64,000 nucleotides of DNA, from NCBI GenBank assembly GCA_041395205.1, contig JAWLAZ010000003.1:1-64000 (forward strand), in the 5' to 3' direction. Numbering within the stretch: the first letter of the stretch is position 1; each line of letters opens with the position of its first letter. The notes under the pieces are model-generated. The model was not told the DNA's origin. It did not search any database and was given only the letters and a program-made list of their open reading frames with translations. The position numbers were made by a program, and so were the translations under genes. Of the stretch, positions 1 to 6,830 are shown in pieces. Origin of the DNA: JAHEFU01 sp041395205. Its GTDB lineage: Bacteria; 4484-113; JAFGCY01.

Positions 1-3
1 CGG

Positions 4-2295
4 CTAGACGCTGGGATCAAAGAGCGGCAGGATGATCCGGCTGGACTGGCCGGGCCCGAACTTCAGAGAATTGTTCTGCACCACAGCCGTGCCGGGGTTG
101 AGCAGGTCGTAGTACTTGTCGCCATTGCCGGGGTTGGGGTTGTACTTGGGGAAGTTGCTGCCCTGGACATGCAGCACCACCTGGTGCCCGGCACCGAAGA
201 CATAGGCCCGGCTGCCGAGGTTGAAGTTCAGCTCCACGGTCTCGCCGCCGGAGTGGTCGCCGGGGGAGGCGTGGCTCAGGCGCATCACGCTGTCGCTGAC
301 GAGCATCAGCGTGCCGTCGGGGTAGCGGTCAATCAGCTTCACGCAGACATCGCTGTCAACGGCATCCGTGGAGACGAAGAGCTGCACCATCACCGGGCCG
401 GCGATGCTCAGCGGCGAACCGAGCGCCGTGCCCGTGAACTCGAGGATGCGGCTGTCCGGCAGCAGCGCGGCCTGGTTGTACGGCCCGGCCGGCAGGGGCA
501 CGCTGTCCCAGATGGTCGGCAGCAGATTGCCGCCGATGGTGGTCACCGGGTTGCCAGGATCCAGGCTGAAGCCCAGCAGGCCCGGGCTGGCTTCCTCAGT
601 GGCATCGAGGCTGCCGCTGCTCGTCATGTGCAGGGACAGCGGCGTATACGGCGGCGGCCAGTCCGGGAATTCATACCAGGTGTTGGCTGGCTCCGTGCTG
701 TCCAGTTCCTCGCCGACGAAGTAGGCCAGCACGTGATTGCTGGCGGGCGGCTGCTTGAGCGGGATCGTCAGCAGGGCGGCACCCCATTCCACGCCATCCC
801 AGGTTTCGGTGGGCAGCATGCTGGGCAGGACGGAGGGATCATGTCGGTCATTACTGGGGAAACTCAGATCGCCGACGACATTCGCTCTGGGGAAGTTGTG
901 CTCCCAGGGGCCGATCACCAGCCACTGCTTGCCGGCAGCGCCCACACCGCCGTTGTCATTGAGGGCCTTCCAGCTGTCAATCGTGGAATCCACCTCGACG
1001 TCCCACCAGCCGGTCTCATGGTAGCCGGGAGCCTGTACGTCACCGGCACTGCCGGCGGTTTCGAAGGAATCGATGTAGGACTGGTCGCTGAAGTTGGCGA
1101 GCACCTCGTCGAAGAGTGCCGGCGGATAGTTGTTGGCAATCAGGAAGTGCGAGACATTGCTCTGCTTCAGCACGCCGTTGTCCACCATCGCCCACTCCGC
1201 GACGTTGCCGCTGGCGACGATCGGGTAGAAGCCCGCGAGCCTGTCACCCAGCCCGGAGGCCGCCTGGTAGTTCCAGATCCCCAGCGCGCTCGGGCCGCTG
1301 ATCAGCAGCTTGCCGCCGTACCAGTGCCGCGCTTCCAGCCAGTCCACGGTGTCGATGGCGTCGTAGTGCTCCGGGCCGTTGTGATCGCGGAAGATGCTTT
1401 CCGTGCCGCCGCTGTCCGGCCAGCCGCCGCTGTCGGACAGGCGTCCGCGGAAATACTGGACCATCACCGTCACGTTGATGTCGGTCAGCAGCTTGACGAG
1501 ACTGGTCTCGATCAGGGACTTGTCATAGGGGGTGCGGATCAGCACGGTGGGATAGGGCGGGTCCGGAATGAAGGGGTTGCTCTCCGCATACGGCAGGTAG
1601 ATGTCCGTTGCCAGCATAGTGCCGTCCGCGGCCTCGATGAACTGGTGGTAGTCCACCGGATCACTGCCGGAGGGAATGTCCGGGAGGATCAGGTCGATGC
1701 CCTCGATGCGCACATTGCTGCCGTCATAGGCCACGAGGCCGAAGACGATGCTGCCCGTGCGATTGCCGTGGTTGCCCGTCAGGCCGGCGGGCACGATGAT
1801 CGTGGAGCCGCTCTGGGACTGGCCATCGTGGACCATCCAGCGCTTCGATGGATAGTCCGGGAGCATCACGTAGACAGGGCCGCCGTTGTCAGTCTTGACA
1901 TGGATCTCGTAGGGGTAGATATATGGCACCTGCTTCTGGTAGATCGCGCCGTCGGCGAAGACCAGGCGGTACAGGGCTCCCACATACTCCTTGCTGCCGG
2001 TGCTGATCACGAGTGCGCTGCCATCCTGGGAGAAGTTGCCGGTCCCCATCACGTTGGGGGTCCAGCCGTCCGCCATGCCGGAGATGTCACTCGTGCCTCT
2101 GCGCAGCGGTGTTGCCATCAGGCTTTCACTCAGGTCCGGGGCAGGCAGCTGTGTGCTGAGCTGCTGGCCGGGATCCGGCTGCTGCGGGGCATTGTTCAGC
2201 TCAGGCTGCTGGCCACGTCCCCCGCAGGATCCGAGCAGGAGCAGCAACAGCAGTGCCGTTAAATGAACAGGAAGGTGCTTGTGGGCAGACAGCAT
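4..2295 (-). CDS. CocE/NonD-family (peptidase S15-type) alpha/beta hydrolase lipoprotein
   Basis: A predicted exported hydrolase of 763 residues. The N-terminus is a lipoprotein signal with lipobox LLGSC, so it is probably anchored in a membrane of the envelope. The region around KLLISGPSALGIWNYQAASG matches the nucleophile elbow of CocE/X-Pro dipeptidyl peptidases (Ser within GPSALG), and the C-terminal half has the jelly-roll character of the PepX_C domain. An in-frame ATG lies 16 codons upstream, but a TAGAAT -10 box falls inside those codons; the ATG at 2295 has GAGAGG six nt upstream and puts the signal peptide at the N-terminus, so I chose it. About 180 extra residues precede the hydrolase core (no family recognised). 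Substrate unknown; family members cleave acyl esters, acyl-proline peptides or beta-lactam side chains. Confidence 0.8.
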   Translation of the reverse strand: MLSAHKHLPVHLTALLLLLLLGSCGGRGQQPELNNAPQQPDPGQQLSTQLPAPDLSESLMATPLRRGTSDISGMADGWTPNVMGTGNFSQDGSALVISTGSKEYVGALYRLVFADGAIYQKQVPYIYPYEIHVKTDNGGPVYVMLPDYPSKRWMVHDGQSQSGSTIIVPAGLTGNHGNRTGSIVFGLVAYDGSNVRIEGIDLILPDIPSGSDPVDYHQFIEAADGTMLATDIYLPYAESNPFIPDPPYPTVLIRTPYDKSLIETSLVKLLTDINVTVMVQYFRGRLSDSGGWPDSGGTESIFRDHNGPEHYDAIDTVDWLEARHWYGGKLLISGPSALGIWNYQAASGLGDRLAGFYPIVASGNVAEWAMVDNGVLKQSNVSHFLIANNYPPALFDEVLANFSDQSYIDSFETAGSAGDVQAPGYHETGWWDVEVDSTIDSWKALNDNGGVGAAGKQWLVIGPWEHNFPRANVVGDLSFPSNDRHDPSVLPSMLPTETWDGVEWGAALLTIPLKQPPASNHVLAYFVGEELDSTEPANTWYEFPDWPPPYTPLSLHMTSSGSLDATEEASPGLLGFSLDPGNPVTTIGGNLLPTIWDSVPLPAGPYNQAALLPDSRILEFTGTALGSPLSIAGPVMVQLFVSTDAVDSDVCVKLIDRYPDGTLMLVSDSVMRLSHASPGDHSGGETVELNFNLGSRAYVFGAGHQVVLHVQGSNFPKYNPNPGNGDKYYDLLNPGTAVVQNNSLKFGPGQSSRIILPLFDPSV

Positions 2296-2323
2296 CAGGA
2301 ACCTCTCGCAGTCAGTTGCGAAG

Positions 2324-2329
2324 ATTCTA
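2324..2329 (-). promoter_or_regulatory. -10 box (TAGAAT) of the CocE-like gene
   Basis: TAGAAT on the minus strand lies 28 nt before the chosen ATG at 2295, which gives a short leader containing GAGAGG. It sits inside the longer reading frame and so argues against the upstream ATG at 2343. No convincing -35 box. Confidence 0.5.
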
Positions 2330-2364
2330 TCTGATGGTTTCATGCTGGATGCCCAGGCGGAGTG

Positions 2365-3951
2365 CTACAGGCCCTGAATGCTCTCCACGCTGCCGCTCTG
2401 CTCAATCAGGGCGCGGCTGTCACCGGGATAGCCGGAGGGGAAGCCCTGGCTGCGCTCCAGGTTGACCCAGGCCTTGCGGATCTCCGCGATCGTGCTCAGA
2501 TAGAGCAGGGCAGCGGACACGCTGTTGTCGAGGGCGTCCTGGTAGTCAATGAAGGGTACCACGCCTGCGGCATAGCCCACGGCAGCGCTGAGCAGGCCCT
2601 CGCGGCTGAGTTCGAGGTTCTTCTCGGCCACGCCGAGGCTCTGCTGCGCGGCCACCAGCCTGTTCCAGCTGATGGTCACATCGGCCTGGACCTGGGTCTC
2701 AAGTTCGAGGATGTTCTGGCTGATCGCGGCGAACTCGGTGTCGATGACCTCCTGCTCGATGCGGCTGCGGCCGCCGTCATGCAGGGTCCAGTTCAGGCGC
2801 ACGCCGACCTGGTAGTTCATGGAACCGCCGAAGCTGTTCGGCTCCTGGTAGGCGGCATTGCCGAAGGCTTCGATGATCGGGCGGTTCTCCGCCAGGCTGC
2901 GCTCCAGGTCCTTGCTGAACAGCGAGGCATACTGCAGCTTGATTTCGGGGCGGGTCTCCAGCGCCGAGACGATGTACTCCTCCAGATCACCCGCCGGCAT
3001 GCCCGGCAGCAGCATGTCCGCCGTGGCCAGCGTGGGCACGTACTGCGCATCGTTGACACCGAGCAGCGCATGGAAGCGCGTGGCTACGTTGCCAAGCTGG
3101 GCCCGGCTCGTCACCAGCGCCTGCCTGGCCTCCTCCACACGGGCTTCGGATCGGATCACGTCGAGACGCGGCACGGTGCCGGCGTCATAGCGCGCACGGC
3201 TCTGGCGCAGGAATTCCTCGGAGAGCTCCACCTCGTTCTTGCGGATCTTGACCTCGCCAAGTGCGAGGTTGAAGTCCCAGTAGGATTCCACCACGCTCTG
3301 CACGAGCTGCTGCTCGGTCATGTCCACGCTCTGGACCTGGATCGAATGGCGGGTCTCGGCGCTGTCCACGAGGTCGCGGGTCAGGCCGAAGTCGTAGATG
3401 CGCTGGGTGATCCCGAGCGCCAGGCTGCGGATGTTCTTGCCCTCGGTGGAGCTGGAGTTGTTCTGGTTGTTCGTGTTCTTCTCAGCGTTGTCAAACTGCC
3501 AGAAGCTGCTGCCGCTCAGCCCGATCTGCGGGCGCAGCGCGGTCCAGTTGACCTCGACGTTCTGGCAGGCGGCCTGGGCGGTCAGCCGGGTGCTGTTCAG
3601 GGCATGGTTGTTGACAATCGCAAGGTCCAGGGCCTCGCCGAGCGTGAGCTGGGGCAGGGGCTGCTCATACTCGCTGGCGAGCTCCAGCAGGATGTCGCGC
3701 GGATCCGAGCTGTGGCGCAGCTGGTCCAGCATGCGGTTGTCAGGGGTCAGTTCGCCGAGCAGGCGCTCCAGTTCATCCATGTCGGGCTGGACCGCCGGAA
3801 CCTCGGAGGCCACACTGACACTGGCGGTCTCCGCAGCGGAATCCGCGGAGACGGCCGCGGCCGGCAGCATGACCACAAGCAGTGCGGCCAGCATGAGCGC
3901 GAATGCGGAAGCGGGGCGAATGACGCCGGGGGCTCTGTAATCCAATTCCAT
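2365..3951 (-). CDS. TolC-family outer membrane efflux protein
   Basis: A predicted outer-membrane channel component of a tripartite export system. The 528-residue protein starts with a signal peptide (hydrophobic run ending AAAVSADS) and has two repeats of long amphipathic helices, as in the OEP domain: an 'LTLGEALDLAIVNNHAL' start and a second repeat after the 'RPEIKLQYASLFSKDLERSLA' stretch. The frame is open a further 59 codons upstream, but GAGGAA six bases before the ATG at 3951 and the signal peptide position fix the start. The N-terminal linker (residues 30-75) is longer than in E. coli TolC. No membrane-fusion or inner-membrane pump gene is adjacent, so its partners must be encoded elsewhere. 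Confidence 0.85.
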   Translation of the reverse strand: MELDYRAPGVIRPASAFALMLAALLVVMLPAAAVSADSAAETASVSVASEVPAVQPDMDELERLLGELTPDNRMLDQLRHSSDPRDILLELASEYEQPLPQLTLGEALDLAIVNNHALNSTRLTAQAACQNVEVNWTALRPQIGLSGSSFWQFDNAEKNTNNQNNSSSTEGKNIRSLALGITQRIYDFGLTRDLVDSAETRHSIQVQSVDMTEQQLVQSVVESYWDFNLALGEVKIRKNEVELSEEFLRQSRARYDAGTVPRLDVIRSEARVEEARQALVTSRAQLGNVATRFHALLGVNDAQYVPTLATADMLLPGMPAGDLEEYIVSALETRPEIKLQYASLFSKDLERSLAENRPIIEAFGNAAYQEPNSFGGSMNYQVGVRLNWTLHDGGRSRIEQEVIDTEFAAISQNILELETQVQADVTISWNRLVAAQQSLGVAEKNLELSREGLLSAAVGYAAGVVPFIDYQDALDNSVSAALLYLSTIAEIRKAWVNLERSQGFPSGYPGDSRALIEQSGSVESIQGL

Positions 3952-4098
3952 GCCTTCCTCTGTACCGGCCCCTCGGGGCCAGGGTCTGATTATATACCCA
4001 AGCCCTTCCGTTAACTGCTTAGTTGACAACACAAAAACAGCGCAGCGCAGCGCAGGTATTGCAGTCAGGCCGGCATGCAGCAGCAGGTTGAAGCAGTA

Positions 4099-4132
4099 GG
4101 AAATCAAACACAGAGTCACAGAGAACACAGAG
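4099..4132 (+). repeat. Left terminal inverted repeat of the GxxExxY unit (CACAGAG x3)
   Basis: Three CACAGAG heptamers start at 4109, 4117 and 4126 (spacing 8 then 9). They are preceded by GGAAATCAA, which matches the outer flank of the right-hand copy. The whole block is repeated in inverted orientation at 4592-4626, on the other side of the enclosed gene. Confidence 0.85.
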
Positions 4133-4170
4133 CTTTACAATAAAGCCAAAATATGACATGATTAGACATC

Positions 4171-4551
4171 ATGGAAAGTTCGGATAGAGATCAACTGACT
4201 GGTAGCGTGATCGGTGCAGCAATTGAAGTGCACAAGGCACTTGGGCCTGGGCTCCTGGAAAATGCCAATATCTACTGCATGAAGCAGGAACTGAGCCTGC
4301 GGAGACTGGCATTCCGGAGTGAAGTTGACCTGCCCATAGAGTACAAGGGCGTCAAGCTGGCAACCAGTTACAGGATGGACATGGTTGTCGAGGATTCATT
4401 GGTGGTGGAATACAAGTCAGTTGCCAATATGGACAAGCTGCATCAGGCACAGCTGATGACCTACCTGCGACTCTCTGGCATTAGGAAAGGCCTGCTGATC
4501 AACTTCTGCGTGCCATTGTTGAAGGAAGGATTAATCAGGGTCGTGATGTAA
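4171..4551 (+). CDS. GxxExxY-family protein (PD-(D/E)XK nuclease-like fold)
   Basis: A 126-residue protein matching the GxxExxY family (Pfam PDDEXK_3), whose function is not established. Recognisable blocks are 'GAAIEVHKALGPGLLE', 'EYKGVKL', the Asp of YRMD, the 'VVEYKSV' strand (E-x-K of the nuclease-like core), 'AQLMTYLRLSG' and 'GLLINFCV'. The eponymous motif is altered: after GLLE the expected Tyr is Asn, with Tyr two residues later. Base composition is visibly lower in GC than its neighbours. The gene is alone and enclosed by the inverted CACAGAG repeats at 4099-4132 and 4592-4626, with about 40 bp either side, so it looks like the cargo or enzyme of a small mobile unit. The start ATG has only a weak ribosome-binding site. 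Confidence 0.8.
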   Translation: MESSDRDQLTGSVIGAAIEVHKALGPGLLENANIYCMKQELSLRRLAFRSEVDLPIEYKGVKLATSYRMDMVVEDSLVVEYKSVANMDKLHQAQLMTYLRLSGIRKGLLINFCVPLLKEGLIRVVM

Positions 4552-4591
4552 GCGAAAGCTGCCGTATCTTCTGGTCTGAATTGGCTGAATT

Positions 4592-4626
4592 CTCTGTGCG
4601 CTCTGTGTCTCTGTGTTGGATTTTCC
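4592..4626 (-). repeat. Right terminal inverted repeat of the GxxExxY unit (CTCTGTG x3)
   Basis: CTCTGTG units start at 4592, 4601 and 4609 (spacing 9 then 8), the exact mirror of the left copy. They are followed by TTGGATTTTCC, the complement of the left outer flank with one substitution and one inserted base. Confidence 0.85.
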
Positions 4627-4630
4627 AGCG

Positions 4631-4660
4631 AAACAAAAAGGCCCCGCCGGAGCGGGGCCT
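4631..4660 (-). terminator. Rho-independent terminator of rpsD
   Basis: An 8-bp stem GGCCCCGC/GCGGGGCC with a TCCG loop (UNCG-type tetraloop closed by C-G), followed on the minus strand by TTTTTGTTT. It lies 25 nt after the rpsD stop codon and abuts the right repeat of the GxxExxY unit. Confidence 0.85.
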
Positions 4661-4684
4661 GTGAATGTGCTGGTTCGGTGAGGA

Positions 4685-5293
4685 CTACACGTACTTGCTG
4701 TAGAACTCGACGATGTAGGCGGGATCGAAATTCTGCTCCGCCTCATCCGGATTCGGCAGGCGGTCAACCTTGAACTTGAAGCCGTCCTTGCCATCGCGCT
4801 GCAGCCAGAAGCCGGGGTTCGGATCCACGAGCTCATCCTGCAGGGTCTTGTAGAAGGGCTTGGCGAGCTTGCCGCCCTTGACCTCGATCACATCGCCGAC
4901 TCGCAGCTGGTAGCTCGGACGGTCCAGCGGCTTGCCGTTCACGGAGAAGTGGCGGTGTGCGACCATCTGGCGGGCCTGGCGGCGGGTCGTGGCCATGCCG
5001 CTGCGGTAGATGGCGTTGTCAAGGCGGCGCTCAAGGCTGGTGAGCAGCATGTCAGCGGTATTCTCACCGGTGGCCTTTGCCTTCTTGAAGTAGTTACGGA
5101 ACTGGCGCTCGTAGATGCCGTACATCATGCGGCAGACCTGGACCTCAGTGAGGTGCAGACCGTAGTCGGATTTCTTGCGGGCGCGGCGGCGTATCGGACC
5201 GCGACGGCTGAGGGGGTCCTTGTCCTCGAGCTTCTGGTCAACCTTGCGGCCAAGGGCGCGCGAATACTTACAGCGTGAGCCACGGATGTTCAT
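4685..5293 (-). CDS. rpsD: 30S ribosomal protein S4 (uS4)
   Basis: Primary 16S rRNA-binding protein that nucleates assembly of the small subunit body. The 202 residues match the usual length. The N-terminal 'GSRCKYSRALGRKV' block and basic 'RRRARKKSDYGLHLTEVQ' region are followed by an S4 RNA-binding domain around 'RLDNAIYRSGMATTRRQARQMVAHRHFSVNG' (about residues 90-155). The zinc-binding Cys cluster found in some S4 proteins is absent: only one N-terminal Cys is seen. GAGG eight bases before the ATG sets the start. It stands alone, away from the alpha operon (rpsM-rpsK-rpoA) where it is often found, with its own terminator. Confidence 0.95.
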   Translation of the reverse strand: MNIRGSRCKYSRALGRKVDQKLEDKDPLSRRGPIRRRARKKSDYGLHLTEVQVCRMMYGIYERQFRNYFKKAKATGENTADMLLTSLERRLDNAIYRSGMATTRRQARQMVAHRHFSVNGKPLDRPSYQLRVGDVIEVKGGKLAKPFYKTLQDELVDPNPGFWLQRDGKDGFKFKVDRLPNPDEAEQNFDPAYIVEFYSKYV

Positions 5294-5439
5294 TGAACAA
5301 CCTCATCAAACGTGCTGGTCCGATGCATACACTAACTGCCAAGGGCAGGGGAACGGTCCCGGCTCCCACGGGGTCCTGCGGCACTCCAGCCATGGACTCA
5401 CAGTACATCGACCGCGAGGGGGAAGTATACCACAACGAG

Positions 5440-5468
5440 GGTGTAGGAGCTGGGATGTAGGATGTAGC
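5440..5468 (+). repeat. GGTGTAGGAGC repeat, copy 1
   Basis: A 29-bp unit beginning GGTGTAGGAGCTGGGATGTA. It matches the inverted copy at 5684-5712 at 26 of 29 positions; all three differences are transitions. Confidence 0.7.
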
Positions 5469-5475
5469 AAACGAG

Positions 5476-5504
5476 GGTGTGGGAGCTGGGGTGTGGGGCG
5501 TAGG
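5476..5504 (+). repeat. GGTGTAGGAGC repeat, copy 2
   Basis: Direct copy beginning GGTGTGGGAGCTGGGGTGTG, 36 bp downstream of copy 1; more diverged. Confidence 0.6.
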
Positions 5505-5683
5505 GATGTTGGGAGTCGAGCTGCGCTCGACCGGGATTTGCTGGTGACACTTCGTGTCCCGAAAGTCGCACTCACTCCTGCCCCTGACTGCTGACCCATC
5601 TGTCCCTCTATCTGAATCCTGGATAGCTACACCCTGGATCCGAGATCCCATGTCCTTTATGCCAGGCCAGGGGCCTGGCCTCC

Positions 5684-5712
5684 GCTACACCCTACACCCC
5701 GGCTCCTACACC
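5684..5712 (-). repeat. GGTGTAGGAGC repeat, inverted copy 3
   Basis: The reverse complement begins GGTGTAGGAGCCGGGGTGTA. It lies just beyond the gmd stop codon, so a gmd transcript could pair it with copy 1 to form a long stem. Confidence 0.7.
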
Positions 5713-5716
5713 ATCG

Positions 5717-6700
5717 CTACGTTTCCCACGTAATCCCGTTGTCCACGCGGTGCAGGTCAGCCTCCACCATCTTCCCGATCATCTCCTGGAAGCTCGTCCG
5801 CGGGGACCAGCCCAGCTGCTCCTTTGCTTCAGTGATGTCGCCGAGCAGGGTATTCACTTCCGCCGGGCGCAGGAAGCGCGGGTCGATCCGCACATGGTCC
5901 TCGTAGTTCAGGCCCACGGCACTGAAGGCCGCATCGCAGAGTTCGCGCACGCTGGACTGCTCACCGGTGGCGATCACGTAGTCGCGCGGCTCGTCCTGGT
6001 TGAGCATCCGCCACATCGCCTCCACGTAGTCCCGGGCATAGCCCCAGTCACGCTGGGCATCCAGGTTGCCGAGCGAGACATGGTCCAGCCTGCCGCGCTT
6101 GATATTGGCAGCGGCCCAGGTGACCTTGCGGGTCACGAATTCCAGCCCGCGGCGCTCGCTTTCATGGTTGAAGAGGATTCCGCTGCAGGCGTACAGGTCA
6201 TAGCTTTCGCGGTAGTTGATGGTCATCCAGTGCCCATATACCTTACTGACTCCATATGGACTGCGCGGGTAAAAGGGCGTCGTACGCTTCTGCGGGGTTT
6301 CGCGGACCTTGCCGAACATCTCGCTGGAGCTTGCCTGGTAGAAGCGGATCGTGGGATCGACCATGCGCACCGCCTCGAGCATGTTCAGTACGCCGATCGC
6401 CGTCACACCGCTCGTGGCCTCCGGCGCTTCCCAGGAGAAGGGCACGAAACTCTGGGCCGCGAGATTGAAGACATACTTCGGACGGATGGCCTGCAGGCTG
6501 CGGGTCAGGCTCGTGACATCCAGCAGGTCGCCATTCACGAGATGCATACGCTCATGACCGGCCAGATGCTGGATCCGCCAGTTGCTGGCACTGGCCTTGC
6601 GGCGGATCAGACCATGCACCTCCAGCCCCTCCGCGAGCAGCAGATCGGCGAGGTAACTTCCGTCCTGGCCGGTGATTCCCGTGATGAATGCCTTGTCCAT
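5717..6700 (-). CDS. gmd: GDP-mannose 4,6-dehydratase
   Basis: Converts GDP-D-mannose to GDP-4-keto-6-deoxy-D-mannose, the entry to GDP-fucose, GDP-rhamnose and related sugars for surface polysaccharide. An SDR-type protein of 327 residues: NADP-binding GITGQDG at residues 8-14, 'GDLLDVTSL' at about 57, catalytic region SSSEMFG (about 124-130) and Y149-x3-K153 in SPYGVSK. 'LFNHESERRGLEFVTRK' is typical of Gmd and not of the related epimerases. The usual partner (fucose synthase or RMD) is not next to it. A TAGAAT box ends six nt before the ATG, so the mRNA is probably leaderless. Divergent from rpsA. Confidence 0.93.
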   Translation of the reverse strand: MDKAFITGITGQDGSYLADLLLAEGLEVHGLIRRKASASNWRIQHLAGHERMHLVNGDLLDVTSLTRSLQAIRPKYVFNLAAQSFVPFSWEAPEATSGVTAIGVLNMLEAVRMVDPTIRFYQASSSEMFGKVRETPQKRTTPFYPRSPYGVSKVYGHWMTINYRESYDLYACSGILFNHESERRGLEFVTRKVTWAAANIKRGRLDHVSLGNLDAQRDWGYARDYVEAMWRMLNQDEPRDYVIATGEQSSVRELCDAAFSAVGLNYEDHVRIDPRFLRPAEVNTLLGDITEAKEQLGWSPRTSFQEMIGKMVEADLHRVDNGITWET

Positions 6701-6706
6701 CGGCTA

Positions 6707-6712
6707 ATTCTA
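6707..6712 (-). promoter_or_regulatory. -10 box abutting the gmd start (leaderless)
   Basis: TAGAAT, then six nt (TAGCCG), then ATG. Transcription would start at or within a base or two of the start codon. Confidence 0.6.
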
Positions 6713-6830
6713 TCCGGAGGCTTTGGGATATCCGAGAGAAACAGGTTACAATGTTCGGCCTGTGCTTGCCTGCGGCCTGTTCCGGTGCTAGCATAATGAC
6801 CGCTTCAAATCCGATCGGAGATAGTATTCA

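Larger units (their letters stand above)
5294..5716. other. Intergenic region with GGTGTAGGAGC repeats
   Basis: 423 bp with no credible gene. It holds a 36-bp tandem direct repeat (5435-5470 and 5471-5506, both beginning ACGAGGGTGT), an inverted partner at 5684-5712, and a perfect 8-bp hairpin GCCAGGCC/GGCCTGGC at 5661-5679. The rpsD leader occupies the left end. Short open frames here are low-complexity and lack start signals. Confidence 0.7.

Noticed and set aside
4531..4836. 101-codon minus-strand frame across the GxxExxY end and rpsD
   Set aside because: It crosses a strong terminator and overlaps rpsD in another frame; composition is Ser/Thr/Pro shadow.
5306..5651. Short open frames on both strands in the rpsD-gmd gap
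   Set aside because: They run through the GTGTAGGAGC repeats, give low-complexity Pro/Thr/Ser or Gly/Val sequences, and lack ribosome-binding sites.
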